From: Nocardioidaceae bacterium
Lineage (GTDB): Bacteria; Actinomycetota; Actinomycetes; Propionibacteriales; Nocardioidaceae
Length of the DNA: 35,632 nt
Reading direction: 5' to 3'
Assembly: GCA_025934895.1 (NCBI GenBank)
Contig: JAICWH010000023.1
Span: 1 to 35,632, forward strand
Position 1 is the first letter of the stretch. Every line of letters begins with the position of its first letter. Under the pieces are notes generated by a model. The model searched no databases and was not told the origin of the DNA. It worked only from the letters and a program-made list of their open reading frames with translations. Positions 8,324-16,681 of the stretch are shown here, in pieces. The position numbers and the translations under genes are program-made.

Positions 8324-8737
8324 TCACGCACAGCCGGGCATGGGCTGCGAAGCCGGGCGGCCGAACGTCACGGCATCGCGCACAGCGGGTGACGCGGAGG
8401 CGAGGACGGCAGCGTCCGGCTCGACGCCCAAGGCATCGTTGACCCTGGCGAACGCCGACCGGAGGGCGACGAAGAGCGTGAGCGCGAAGATCTGCTGGTC
8501 CGTCAGATGTGTGGCGCGGAGCTCATCGACGCCGTCTTCGGTCGTGTCGTTCGGACGCGTGGAAACCACGCGGGCCCATCGAGCGAGCACCTTCTCTCCC
8601 GGGTCGAGGTCCGAGTCGTCCCCCAACAGGACCGAGGCAGCTGCTGGCGCACCGGCGAAGCCGGCCAGCTTGGAGCCCCAGACGAGTCGGATGACAGTCG
8701 CGATCCTCCCGAGGTCGTCGAGGAAGTGCCGCCACAC
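8324..8737 (-). CDS. CMD-like (AhpD-fold) protein, possibly N-terminally truncated
   Basis: The 137-residue frame begins with GTG 8737 behind an AGGAG about seven bases upstream. It contains GEKVLARWARVVSTRPNDTT and LTDQQIFALTLFVALRSAFA followed by RVNDALGVEPDA. This is the distal half of a carboxymuconolactone-decarboxylase-like fold, where helices pack around a substrate pocket. The first helices and the usual CxxC region are missing, so it is either a short subfamily member or a truncated gene that regained a start. It is a different subfamily from the CMD gene at the left edge. It is divergent to the eCIS operon and shares the 8738-8973 intergenic region with it. Confidence 0.6.
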   Translation of the reverse strand: MWRHFLDDLGRIATVIRLVWGSKLAGFAGAPAAASVLLGDDSDLDPGEKVLARWARVVSTRPNDTTEDGVDELRATHLTDQQIFALTLFVALRSAFARVNDALGVEPDAAVLASASPAVRDAVTFGRPASQPMPGCA

Positions 8738-8850
8738 CGGGCTCTCCTAGTCGTGCTGCAGTGGCTGAACCAGCAGGTGGACACCAGCAACGGCCGCCCG
8801 AACCCGTGCACGGCGTAGGCGAGCCATTGACACCGTCGGGAGCCAGCGTG

Positions 8851-8928
8851 CGTCACGCCAGGCGGGACTGCAGCCCCGTGACGCAGCCGTGACGCACGGG
8901 TGACGGTGTCGCCACGGCGGCGTGACAA
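8851..8928 (+). promoter_or_regulatory. SARP-type direct-repeat array at the eCIS operon promoter
   Basis: GTGACG occurs at 8878, 8889 and 8900, each exactly 11 bp after the last. The next in-phase positions hold a degenerate GCCACG (8911) and GTGACA (8922). An inverted copy (CGTCAC) lies at 8851-8856. SARP regulators are known to bind heptamer direct repeats with 11-bp spacing. A SARP gene closes this locus, and the same array recurs upstream of it (32841-32868). No clean -10 hexamer is visible between the array and the first eCIS start at 8974, so the transcription start is not assigned. The rest of 8738-8973 shows no gene. Confidence 0.6.
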
Positions 8929-8973
8929 CACCCGCGGAAAGTGACCCAGAACGGCTCACCAGGGGGCAGTCAG

Positions 8974-9546
8974 TTGGCTACTTTTCAGGCGATCGGCGCG
9001 GTCGCCGAGGCGATCACCACGCTCTTCCAGCACGCGTGGGAACCGGCCTTGTTGGGCGGGCTGGAGCCGGAATTCGACGTCTACCATGGCAAGAACTTCG
9101 ACACACCGATGTCCACCGGTATCTCCGTCTTTGTCTACCAGGTCACTGTCGACCAGGTCCAGCGCACCCTGCCACCGCCCGACAAGAACCACCGACGGCC
9201 CCTGCCGGTGCGGATGTCGCTGCTGCTGACCGCCTGGGCCAAGGACGCTTCGACGGAGCACGCGCTCCTCGGCTGGGGAATGCGAACGATCGCCGACAGC
9301 CCGATCCTCTCCGCCGGCTTCCTGAACGCGACCATGCCCGGGGTCTTCCGGCCGGACGAGACGGTCGAACTTGCCCCCACCGAGCTCACCAACGACGAGG
9401 TGTTCCAGCTCTGGCAGGTGCTGCCCAGCAGCCTGCAGCTCTCGGCGGCCTACGTCGCCCGCGTGCTGTGCCTCGAGTCGGACCTGGTCGTCCCGACCGG
9501 TGCCCCCGTCGTCGAACGCGACCTGGACCTGGCGGCGTTGCCGTGA
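8974..9546 (+). CDS. eCIS tail terminator protein, DUF4255 (Pvc16/Afp16-like)
   Basis: The product has the DUF4255 N-terminal domain: ATFQAIGAVAEAITTLFQHA, then DTPMSTGISVFVYQVTVDQV and RMSLLLTAWAKDASTEHALL. In Afp and PVC this protein caps the sheath and tube end and fixes particle length. I prefer TTG 8974 as start because AGGGGG precedes it by seven bases and family members start right at this xTFQAI motif; GTG 8941 is the alternative and adds 11 residues. As the first gene of the operon it lies directly downstream of the 11-bp repeat array. Its stop overlaps the next start (GTGA). About 190 residues is normal for the family. Confidence 0.85.
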   Translation: MATFQAIGAVAEAITTLFQHAWEPALLGGLEPEFDVYHGKNFDTPMSTGISVFVYQVTVDQVQRTLPPPDKNHRRPLPVRMSLLLTAWAKDASTEHALLGWGMRTIADSPILSAGFLNATMPGVFRPDETVELAPTELTNDEVFQLWQVLPSSLQLSAAYVARVLCLESDLVVPTGAPVVERDLDLAALP

Positions 9547-10322
9547 CCCGGCTACTGGAGCGCATCTCCTACCGCGCGCCGCTTGCCCTCGAGTGCGTCG
9601 ACGGCGTCACTGGCGCGGTCGTCGGCGACGGGCTGACGGCCACTGTGTGGCGGAACGACGACCCCGGTACCCAGGTGATGGCGCGCCGCTCGCCGTTCTC
9701 GGGACTGCTCTGCGTCAAGAGCCTCGCCGGCATGTGGCAGCAGACGCACTCCGGCGGGCCGGCCGGGGTGCCGACATCGTGGCCGTCCGTGCCGCCAACA
9801 GCGGTATCCGCCCTCGTCATCGATACCCGTAACCGCTACCTCCCGACCTCGATCGCCGTCGAGGTACCCTCGCCCGCGCCGTTCCAGGTGCAGCTCTTCT
9901 CCCAGCTCGCTCGGCCGGTCGGCTCGAGCTGCGCAACCGTGCAGGGTGAGGTCCGCGACGGCGGTTCGGGCGAAGCCCTGGGCTGGGCGTACCTCACGGT
10001 CGTCAGCGGCGCGGACACCTATCACGCGGTGGCCGACCAGCTCGGCCGGTTCCTCCTCCTCATGCCATGGCCGGACGCCCTCTCCGTGCCGACCGGGTCC
10101 GGCCTGGGTGGCCTGACCTGGCAGCTCACGGTCGAGGTGCAGACCCAGCCGTCGGCTCTCGTGCGGTCGCCCGGCCTCGGCAGCGACGACCCACCCGAAC
10201 TCGCCTCCATCACCGGCCAACAGGCCGCCCAGCTCGTCGACGGCGGCCCGCACGCCTCTCTCGAGGCCACCCTCACCTACCGGTCACCGCTGGTGCTCGA
10301 GCTTACGGCAATCCCGTCATGA
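9543..10322 (+). CDS. eCIS-associated protein of unknown function
   Basis: The GTG at 9543 overlaps the previous stop by four bases, so it is translationally coupled to the DUF4255 gene. Of the 259 residues, the first 100 are beta-rich with no recognised family (LLERISYRAPLALECVDGVT). The middle (VQGEVRDGGSGEALGWAYLT followed by ADQLGRFLLLMPWP) resembles a carboxypeptidase-regulatory-like Ig fold, a sandwich common in surface and tail-decoration proteins. The end is again beta-rich. Its place between terminator and sheath suggests a structural or accessory role in the particle; that is inference. Confidence 0.6.
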   Translation: MTRLLERISYRAPLALECVDGVTGAVVGDGLTATVWRNDDPGTQVMARRSPFSGLLCVKSLAGMWQQTHSGGPAGVPTSWPSVPPTAVSALVIDTRNRYLPTSIAVEVPSPAPFQVQLFSQLARPVGSSCATVQGEVRDGGSGEALGWAYLTVVSGADTYHAVADQLGRFLLLMPWPDALSVPTGSGLGGLTWQLTVEVQTQPSALVRSPGLGSDDPPELASITGQQAAQLVDGGPHASLEATLTYRSPLVLELTAIPS

Positions 10323-10371
10323 CGACCTATCCACAACCCACCCCAGCCCCTCACAGCAAGGCGAGCGCATC

Positions 10372-12147
10372 ATGCCCGAGTACCTAGCCCCAGGTGTCTA
10401 CGTCGAGGAGCTCCCGGGCCCCCGGACCATCGAAGGCGTCAGCACCAGCACGGCGGCCTTCGTCGGGCCGACCCGCACCGGACCGGTCGATGGCCGGCCG
10501 GAACTGCTGACCTCGTACGCCGACTTCGTGCGGATCTACGGCGACGCCGCCGACCTCGATGTCGGCGGCACACCATTCACCAACTACGTCGCCCTCGGCG
10601 CGAAGGGCTTCTTCGACGAGGGCGGCAGCCGCCTGTATGTCGTCCGCACCTACACGGCCAGCGCCAACCCCACGAACGACCAGGCCTCCACGACACTCGG
10701 CGCCGTCGTCGTGGACGCCCGCTTCCCCGGCCGCGCCGGTGCCGTGCGCGTGACCTTCACCCTCAACGTCGGCAGCAACGTGGTCGTCAGCGACACACTG
10801 ACCCGCGTCCGTCAGTTCGACGTTGTCTGGGTCAAGGGCGACGCGGCCTACGTTGTACGCAGCCGGCCCGACGGGACGCTGTTCCTCACCTCCGACGGGA
10901 CCACGCCGCTGTCGCTGACCGGCGCAGAGGCATACCCGCTGACGGTCACGGTCGACGTTCAGAGCCCGACCGTGAACGGACAGGGTCTGCCGAGCCTGAG
11001 CCCCCCGATGTCGATCGGCGAGTTCCGCCTCGACCCGCGCGGAGGAGCGCGTGCGCTGACCAACGTGCTGGCCACCGACCCGCCCACCCGTAACCAGGCC
11101 CTGACCGTTCCGGTCGCCCTCGACGTGAGCGGCCTCGGCGCCACGGCCGACACGCTCGGCGCCGACCTGGCGACAGCCATCTTCGGCAGCACGATCCTCT
11201 CCGCCGGCCTCGGCCCGGCCACACCCCTGCCCGACCGGCAACTCGGCATCACACTGGACAACGGCACCGATGGCGCAACACCCGACGAGCCGGCCTTCGA
11301 GGCCGCGCTCGCGGTCCTCGAGTCGATCGACGACGTCTCCATCGTCGCCGCACCGGGAGCCTCCAGTGGCTGGGGTGACGACGCCACGTCGGTGGCGCAG
11401 GCCGTCAACGGCGCCGTCACCACGCACTGCGAGAAGCTGCTCTACCGCGTGGCTGCGCTGGACACGCCGGCCGGCCTCGACACGAGCGACGCCCTTGACT
11501 TCCGCAATCTCCGCTCCTCCGAGTACGCCGCCCTGTACTACCCCTGGATCACCGTCTCCCACCCGATCGACGGCAGCCGCGTGAGCGTCCCACCGGCCGC
11601 GTACGTGGCCGGCATCTGGGCCCGCACCGACATCGCCCGCGGGGTCTTCAAGGCGCCCGCGAACGAGGTGGTCCGCTCCGCACTCGACCTCGAGACCCGG
11701 CTCAACAAGGCACAACAGGAGTTGCTCAACCCCGAGGGCGTCAACTGCTTGCGGTTCTTCCCCGGCCCGGGGTTCCTGGTCTGGGGAGCCCGTACCGTCT
11801 CCGACGACCCGGAGTGGAAGTACCTCTCGATCAGGCGCTACTTCAACTACCTGGAGAAGTCCATCGACGAAGGCACCCAATGGGCCGTCTTCGAGGTCAA
11901 CGGGCCGGCGCTCTGGGACGCCGTACGGCACACGGTGGAGGGCTTCCTGCTCAACGAATGGCGCTCCGGCGCATTGCTGGGTGCCAAGCCCGAGCAGGGC
12001 TTCTTCGTCCGCTGCGACGCCTCCACAATGACAGCCGACGACCTCGACAACGGCCGGCTGGTCTGCGTCATCGGCGTCGCCGCCGCCAAGCCGGCGGAGT
12101 TCGTCATCTTCCGCATCAGCCAGATCACCGCACCGACCACCAGCTGA
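10372..12147 (+). CDS. eCIS contractile sheath protein 1 (Pvc2/Afp2-like)
   Basis: The 591-residue protein opens with the tail-sheath signature YLAPGVYVEELPGPRTIEGV and TSTAAFVGPTRTGPVDGRPE, and has FFDEGGSRLYVVRTY near residue 90. The conserved C-terminal domain runs from about residue 430 (LRFFPGPGFLVWGARTVSDD) to the end (NGRLVCVIGVAAAKPAEFVI). Those terminal strands interlock neighbouring subunits in the sheath mesh that contracts to drive the tube. A variable domain fills residues 110-330, as in phage and PVC sheaths. The start has AAGGCGAG seven bases upstream. The matching tube gene follows 26 bp later. Confidence 0.95.
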   Translation: MPEYLAPGVYVEELPGPRTIEGVSTSTAAFVGPTRTGPVDGRPELLTSYADFVRIYGDAADLDVGGTPFTNYVALGAKGFFDEGGSRLYVVRTYTASANPTNDQASTTLGAVVVDARFPGRAGAVRVTFTLNVGSNVVVSDTLTRVRQFDVVWVKGDAAYVVRSRPDGTLFLTSDGTTPLSLTGAEAYPLTVTVDVQSPTVNGQGLPSLSPPMSIGEFRLDPRGGARALTNVLATDPPTRNQALTVPVALDVSGLGATADTLGADLATAIFGSTILSAGLGPATPLPDRQLGITLDNGTDGATPDEPAFEAALAVLESIDDVSIVAAPGASSGWGDDATSVAQAVNGAVTTHCEKLLYRVAALDTPAGLDTSDALDFRNLRSSEYAALYYPWITVSHPIDGSRVSVPPAAYVAGIWARTDIARGVFKAPANEVVRSALDLETRLNKAQQELLNPEGVNCLRFFPGPGFLVWGARTVSDDPEWKYLSIRRYFNYLEKSIDEGTQWAVFEVNGPALWDAVRHTVEGFLLNEWRSGALLGAKPEQGFFVRCDASTMTADDLDNGRLVCVIGVAAAKPAEFVIFRISQITAPTTS

Positions 12148-12173
12148 GCCACCGGAAACCGAGAGGAGCGACC

Positions 12174-12629
12174 ATGGCCGTCCAGCGTGACACCCCGTAC
12201 AGCAGCTTCAACTTCCTGGTGGACTTCGCCACCGGCGACGTGAACTCCGTACGCGCGGGATTCCAAGAGGTCAGCGGCATGAACATCGAGGTGACCTCGG
12301 CGGACTACCGCAACGGCAACTCCAAGACCAACCATCCGATCAAGGTCAACGGCGTCTACAGGGTCGGCGACGTCACGTTCAAGCGTGGGTTGATCGGCGC
12401 GACCGACCTTTACGAGTGGGTCGACGCCATCCGCACCGGGACCCGCCGGGTCATCCCCACCGTGACCGTCAGCCTGCTCGACGAGGCACATGAAGGCCCC
12501 GCTCTCCAATGGGTGCTGCTCAACGCCCGTGCGATCAAGTGGACGGGGCCGTCCCTGAACGCCAAGACCGGTACGGATGTCGCGATCGAGGAGCTCGTCC
12601 TCTCGATCGAGGACCTGGTCGTTCAGTGA
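12174..12629 (+). CDS. eCIS inner tube protein 1 (Pvc1/Afp1-like, gp19 family)
   Basis: The 151-residue protein matches the T4 gp19-like tube family. It has YSSFNFLVDFATGDVNSVRA at the start, GFQEVSGMNIEV, then VTFKRGLIGATDLYEWVDAI and the C-terminal KTGTDVAIEELVLSIEDL. Hexamers of this protein stack into the rigid inner tube that is fired through the target envelope. The start ATG 12174 has GAGAGGAG upstream; longer in-frame extensions belong to the overlapping sheath gene. Together with sheath 1 it forms the main trunk pair. Confidence 0.95.
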   Translation: MAVQRDTPYSSFNFLVDFATGDVNSVRAGFQEVSGMNIEVTSADYRNGNSKTNHPIKVNGVYRVGDVTFKRGLIGATDLYEWVDAIRTGTRRVIPTVTVSLLDEAHEGPALQWVLLNARAIKWTGPSLNAKTGTDVAIEELVLSIEDLVVQ

Positions 12630-12636
12630 GACGTCC

Positions 12637-14106
12637 GTGACCTCGGCGACCCTGACCTACCACGGCCGACTCCCCGGAGTCGATGCCGACGCTGCGCTGC
12701 CGGCTGCTCCGCAGCCGCTGCGGCTCGACGTTGCTGGTTTCGTCGGCTTCGCCGAGGCGGGCCCGTTCGACACCCCGGTGGTCGTCGAGGATCCGACCCA
12801 GTACGCGGCCGTGTTCGGCGGCGACCTTGCGCTCGCCCAAGAGGCCGGGCAGCCGGTCTGGGCGCGGCTGCCGACCGCCGTACGCGCCTTCTTCGACAAC
12901 GGCGGCCGGCGGTGCTACGTCGTGCGGGTCGGCGAGGACCTGTCAACCTTCCCGATCAACGTGTTCGTCGACCCCGCCCTGGCGGACGCGACCGTCTTCA
13001 GCCTGCTGCCGCTGGCTGACCGGCTCACCTCGCTGGCCCACTCCCCGGCGCAGCTGCGCGGGATCCACGCCCTGCTGGGCATGGACGAGGTCGCCCTGAT
13101 CGCGGTACCCGACGCCGCCCACCGCGACTGGAGTGCCTCGACGGCGACGCCCGACCCGGTCGTGCCACCCGAGCCGCCGCCGCCCGAGCCCGTCGACTGG
13201 TCGGACTTCCGCTGCTGCCAGGAGCCCGAGCCGGTGCCGCCGCCGACCCCGGAGTCGCCCGAGCCGACGCCGTACGCCGGGCTGCCGGAGCTCGAACCTG
13301 TTGCGGCCTACGACGAGAGCGCGCTGATCGACCTGCAGGTCGCCGTGGTCACGATGTGTGCGGCGCGAGCCGACCAGGTCGCGCTGCTGAGCCTGCCCCA
13401 GCACTACGACGTACCTGCCGTCCTCGCCTGGCGGGAAGCTCTGTGCACCGATCCGCGGATCATCGACTCCACCTCGTCGGCAAGCCCGCCGCTCGGCTAC
13501 GCCGGCCTCTGGCACCCGTGGGTGTCGGTGTCATCGGGCACCAGCGACGGGGTCGCCGTCCTCCGAGACCTGCCGCCCGACGGCGTGGCCGCTGGGGCCA
13601 TCGCGGCCCGGGAGCTCAGCCGGGGCGTGTGGGTCGCCCCAGCCGGTACGGCGTTGCGCGGGCTGCTGCGGACGGTGTCGACCCTCACACACGACGAGCA
13701 GGTGGCGCTCTTCGACGCACACGCCAACCTCGTCGTCCATCCTCCGGGGACGTTCAGCATGCTCAGCGCCCACACCCTGACCGACGAGCCGACGCTGCTC
13801 CAGGTCTCCGAACGACGCCTGCTGATCCTGCTGCGCAAGCTCGCCCTCCAGGCCGGACACCGCTACGTCTTCGAGGTCGACAACGACCGCTTCCGCCGGT
13901 TGGTGCGGATGCGGTTCGACCAGATCCTCGGAGCCCTGGTGCAGCGCGGAGCGCTCGCGGCCTACCAGATCGTCGTCGACGCCTCCGGGCAGGACGACGG
14001 CCGGCTCGTGGTGCAGCTGCAGGTGGCGCCGACGAGTCCGGTCGAGTTCATCACCATCACCCTCGTGCGCAGCGGCGAGGGCCTGCTCGATGTGCTGGAG
14101 GGCTGA
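12637..14106 (+). CDS. eCIS sheath protein 2, with proline/acid-rich insert
   Basis: The 489-residue protein is a shorter, divergent paralog of sheath 1. It has DVAGFVGFAEAGPFDTPVVV, then FFDNGGRRCYVVRVGED, and the C-terminal locking strands (GALAAYQIVVDASGQDDGRL, then SPVEFITITLVRSG). Residues about 165-215 are a low-complexity run rich in Pro and Glu, interrupted by a CC pair (DFRCCQEPEP). That replaces the globular variable domain and is likely a flexible, surface-exposed loop. Afp and PVC also carry several sheath paralogs, with minor ones near the baseplate, so this may form a special ring. GTG 12637 is the best start, though its RBS is weak. Confidence 0.85.
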   Translation: MTSATLTYHGRLPGVDADAALPAAPQPLRLDVAGFVGFAEAGPFDTPVVVEDPTQYAAVFGGDLALAQEAGQPVWARLPTAVRAFFDNGGRRCYVVRVGEDLSTFPINVFVDPALADATVFSLLPLADRLTSLAHSPAQLRGIHALLGMDEVALIAVPDAAHRDWSASTATPDPVVPPEPPPPEPVDWSDFRCCQEPEPVPPPTPESPEPTPYAGLPELEPVAAYDESALIDLQVAVVTMCAARADQVALLSLPQHYDVPAVLAWREALCTDPRIIDSTSSASPPLGYAGLWHPWVSVSSGTSDGVAVLRDLPPDGVAAGAIAARELSRGVWVAPAGTALRGLLRTVSTLTHDEQVALFDAHANLVVHPPGTFSMLSAHTLTDEPTLLQVSERRLLILLRKLALQAGHRYVFEVDNDRFRRLVRMRFDQILGALVQRGALAAYQIVVDASGQDDGRLVVQLQVAPTSPVEFITITLVRSGEGLLDVLEG

Positions 14107-14660
14107 TGTCTGTCGCCGACGTGCCCCTGACCACCTTCCGCTTCGAGGTCGTGCTCAACCTGGACACACCCATTCCGGGCATGGACGTGCCCCTGTGTGA
14201 CGGCGCCTTCGCCGAGGCGGACGGCCTCGAGATGTCGATGCAGCCGAAGACCCTCGCTGTGGGCGGGGTCAACGACCGCCAGATCCACCTCGTCGGCCCG
14301 GTCTCCTACAGCAAGCTCACGCTCAAGCGCGGCATGACCACGAACCTGCAGCTGTGGACCTGGTTCCTCCTCGGCACACGCGCCGGCTCGGTACTGACCG
14401 CCCACGGCGAGGTCACCATGTGGGCTCCCGACGGGACACCAGCGATCCAGTTCTCGCTGACCGGCTGCCTGCCGACCAAACTACGGGCGCCGTCGCTGAA
14501 TGCGGTCAGCGGACTCGTGGCAGTCGAAGAGCTCACGCTCGCCTACGAGCGGCTCATGGTCGTCCCGCCCGGTGCGGTGGGTTCGGCGCTCGCCGCGGCC
14601 GTCGGCCTGTTGTCGTCGACGCCGTCCTCGCTGGCGGTCGGGCTCGGAGGTGGACTGTGA
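14106..14660 (+). CDS. eCIS tube protein 2 (Pvc5/Afp5-like)
   Basis: This 184-residue gp19-family paralog starts in an ATGA-type overlap with sheath 2. It carries LTTFRFEVVLNLDTPIPGMD, GAFAEADGLEMSMQPKTL, KLTLKRGMTTNLQLWTWFLL and LNAVSGLVAVEELTLAYERL, all landmarks of the tube fold. Beyond these it has an extra Gly/Ala-rich tail of about 30 residues that tube 1 lacks. In PVC the corresponding minor tube protein links the hub to the main tube; the gene order here (next to LysM protein and hub) supports that. Function as adaptor ring is by homology. Confidence 0.9.
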   Translation: MSVADVPLTTFRFEVVLNLDTPIPGMDVPLCDGAFAEADGLEMSMQPKTLAVGGVNDRQIHLVGPVSYSKLTLKRGMTTNLQLWTWFLLGTRAGSVLTAHGEVTMWAPDGTPAIQFSLTGCLPTKLRAPSLNAVSGLVAVEELTLAYERLMVVPPGAVGSALAAAVGLLSSTPSSLAVGLGGGL

Positions 14661-15427
14661 TCGCCACCGCGACCATCACCGAGTGGAGCTTGCTCAACGG
14701 GTCGTTGCCGGGTCGGGCGGTGCCGAACGGCACCAGCCTGACCGTCGACTTCAACCCCAACAGCCTGGCCCTGACCCATCGGTCGATCGGCCCGAGGGGT
14801 AGGCAGTCCATCCGTTCGGACTACACCGTCAACATGCAGAAGCTCGAGCAGACCGGCTTCTCCGTCGCGCTCTCACTCGACCTGGTCTTCGACTCGACGG
14901 CCGACGGCACGTCGGTGCAGCTGAAGACAGAGAAGCTCGTCCTGCTCGCGACGCCGCACCGTCTGGCGGGCAAGAACAAGCTCCCACCGCCGGCGAAGCT
15001 CATCCGCGTCAGCTGGGGGGAGTTCCTCTTCTACGGCTCGATCTCGTCGATGACGCAGACCCTGACGTTCTTCTCCGAGTGGGGTACGCCGCTGCGGGCC
15101 GAGGTCCACCTCTCCCTGGACGGCGTGGAGCAGCAAGGGGACCCTGTGTTCTCGAGCGTCAATCTCTCCGCCGGCCCCGTCAGCGTCTCCTTCGGAGCGA
15201 ACGCCGCCGTCGGTGTCGCCGCTGCCGCGCTCATAGCGGCCAGCGCCGCACCCACCGGCACGACGGCGTACGCACAGAGCCAGTCGGGCGACACCGTCTC
15301 CGCGATCGCCGCGCGCAGCGGCTCCGGAGCGTCATGGAAGACCGTCGCGGCCGCCAACGGAATCGACAACCCCCGGCTGCTTCCGCCGGGGACCGTACTC
15401 GACCCGAACGCAACGGTCCAGCACTGA
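14657..15427 (+). CDS. eCIS LysM-domain baseplate protein (Pvc7/Afp7-like)
   Basis: The GTG at 14657 overlaps the previous stop. The N-terminal 170 residues match the eCIS/T4 gp53-like family (TSLTVDFNPNSLALTHRSIG and LVLLATPHRLAGK, then FLFYGSISSMTQTLTFFSEW). A LysM domain closes the 256-residue protein: SQSGDTVSAIAARSGSGASW, with AAANGIDNPRLLPPGTVLDP. In PVC and Afp this protein clamps the hub to the baseplate and tube; the LysM fold there serves protein contacts rather than necessarily peptidoglycan binding. A short Ala-rich stretch (about residues 180-200) joins the two domains. Confidence 0.9.
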   Translation: MIATATITEWSLLNGSLPGRAVPNGTSLTVDFNPNSLALTHRSIGPRGRQSIRSDYTVNMQKLEQTGFSVALSLDLVFDSTADGTSVQLKTEKLVLLATPHRLAGKNKLPPPAKLIRVSWGEFLFYGSISSMTQTLTFFSEWGTPLRAEVHLSLDGVEQQGDPVFSSVNLSAGPVSVSFGANAAVGVAAAALIAASAAPTGTTAYAQSQSGDTVSAIAARSGSGASWKTVAAANGIDNPRLLPPGTVLDPNATVQH

Positions 15428-15440
15428 CCGAGAGGAGCAC

Positions 15441-15611
15441 ATGTTGCCCATCGAGATCCGTGAGCTGCTCATCGAGCCGCCGGATGAGCCTGCGACACCG
15501 GCGTGGGAGCCGGAGGCCATCGCGTTGTCGACCGCGACCGATCCGGCCCGTGTCGTGGAGACCGTGCAGCGGTCCGAGGCCGTGCGAGCCGACCGGTTGA
15601 GGGCCGACTGA
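15441..15611 (+). CDS. Small eCIS protein, DUF5908-like (Pvc6/Afp6-like)
   Basis: This 56-residue protein is too short for many gene callers. ATG 15441 follows GAGAGGAG. Its start MLPIEIRELLIEPP matches the DUF5908 hallmark (MPIEIRELxI), a family of tiny eCIS proteins found at the Afp6/Pvc6 position beside the LysM protein. The C-terminal half is a predicted amphipathic helix (VVETVQRSEAVRADRLRAD). Its stop overlaps the hub ATG by one base (TGATG). The role in the particle is poorly defined; a short peptide-like assembly factor is likely. Confidence 0.75.
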   Translation: MLPIEIRELLIEPPDEPATPAWEPEAIALSTATDPARVVETVQRSEAVRADRLRAD

Positions 15612-16681
15612 TGACCACGATGGCGTACGTGTCGGTCCCTCGGTTGACGCTGGGTGACTCCTTCGTTCCGACCGTGATGGGGGACGTGGTCGCACTCGAG
15701 CTCGAGGAGGACATCGCCGGCATGGCTGCCCTCGAGTTTAGTCTTTCCGCCCAAGGAGAGGCCGACTCGAGCGGAACCCAGGACTACCTCGACCGGTCCC
15801 TGCTCGACTTCGGGATGCGCGTGACGGTCACGCTCGGACCTGACGACAGCGGCCCGCTCTTCGAGGGGTCGATCACCGCTCTGGGCGCCAACTTCCCGGG
15901 GGACTCCTCCTCGACGGTGACGCTCAAGGCGGAGGACGGGCTGCAGGAGCTCCGGCGTACACGGCGGACGCGGACGTTCGAGGACTCCTCCACCGCCGAC
16001 ATCGCCCAGATAATCGCCGGCGACCACGGGCTGACCGCCCAGGTCGAGGTCGACGGCCCGCAGCGTCCGCTGACGAGCCAGGTGAACCTGAGCGACCTCG
16101 CGTTCCTGCGGACCCTGGCGCAGGCCGACGGTGCCGAGATCTGGCTCGAGGACACGGCGTTGCGCCTGCGACGACGACCCGACCGCGACGGCGACCCAGT
16201 CACGATGGTGTACGGCGAGACGCTGCGGTCGTTCGCAGTGACCGCCGATCTCGCCCACCAGTGCACGGACCTGACCGTCACGGGCTGGTCGCCCGCCGAC
16301 AAGCGAGCCATCGCCGAGACCGGCGACGCCGACGATCTCGGGGACGAGCTCGACGACGACACCTCCGGGGCAGCGGTGCTCGCCGAGGCGTTCAGCGCGC
16401 GGCACGAGCGGGTCGTCGTCGCCGAGCCGCTCGACTCGGCGGATGCGCAAGCCAGGGCGCGGGCGGCGTACCTCGACCGCGCGCGCCGGTTCGTCACTGG
16501 CACCGGCACCTGCGAGGGCGACCCCGCGGTCCGGGTCGGCGCCCGCGTCTCGCTGATGGGGGTCGGGGCCATCTTCAACGGCGACTACCGGGTGGTGCGG
16601 ACCCGCCACCGGTGGGACCTCGTGCGCGGCTACGAGACCGACTTCGAGGTCGAGCGGGTGGGATTGGGGGCGGTGTCATGA
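15611..16681 (+). CDS. eCIS hub protein, gp27/late-control-D-like (N half of Pvc8)
   Basis: The 356-residue protein has the gp27/VgrG N-terminal barrel pattern: ALELEEDIAGMAALEFSLSA, DFGMRVTVTLGPDD and LFEGSITALGANFPGDSSST. These are followed by the phage late control D segment (STADIAQIIAGDHGLTAQVE, then NLSDLAFLRTLAQADGAEIW). The trimeric hub adapts the sixfold tube to the threefold spike. In PVC and Afp hub and spike are fused in one VgrG-like chain; here the gene ends after the hub and the spike is a separate gene starting in a 4-nt overlap. It ends with RVVRTRHRWDLVRGYETDFE, the second barrel. Confidence 0.9.
   Translation: MTTMAYVSVPRLTLGDSFVPTVMGDVVALELEEDIAGMAALEFSLSAQGEADSSGTQDYLDRSLLDFGMRVTVTLGPDDSGPLFEGSITALGANFPGDSSSTVTLKAEDGLQELRRTRRTRTFEDSSTADIAQIIAGDHGLTAQVEVDGPQRPLTSQVNLSDLAFLRTLAQADGAEIWLEDTALRLRRRPDRDGDPVTMVYGETLRSFAVTADLAHQCTDLTVTGWSPADKRAIAETGDADDLGDELDDDTSGAAVLAEAFSARHERVVVAEPLDSADAQARARAAYLDRARRFVTGTGTCEGDPAVRVGARVSLMGVGAIFNGDYRVVRTRHRWDLVRGYETDFEVERVGLGAVS

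Noticed and set aside
10384-11931. Minus-strand 515-aa frame across the sheath gene
   Set aside because: Antisense shadow of the sheath; the high GC content of this genome makes long spurious antisense frames common.
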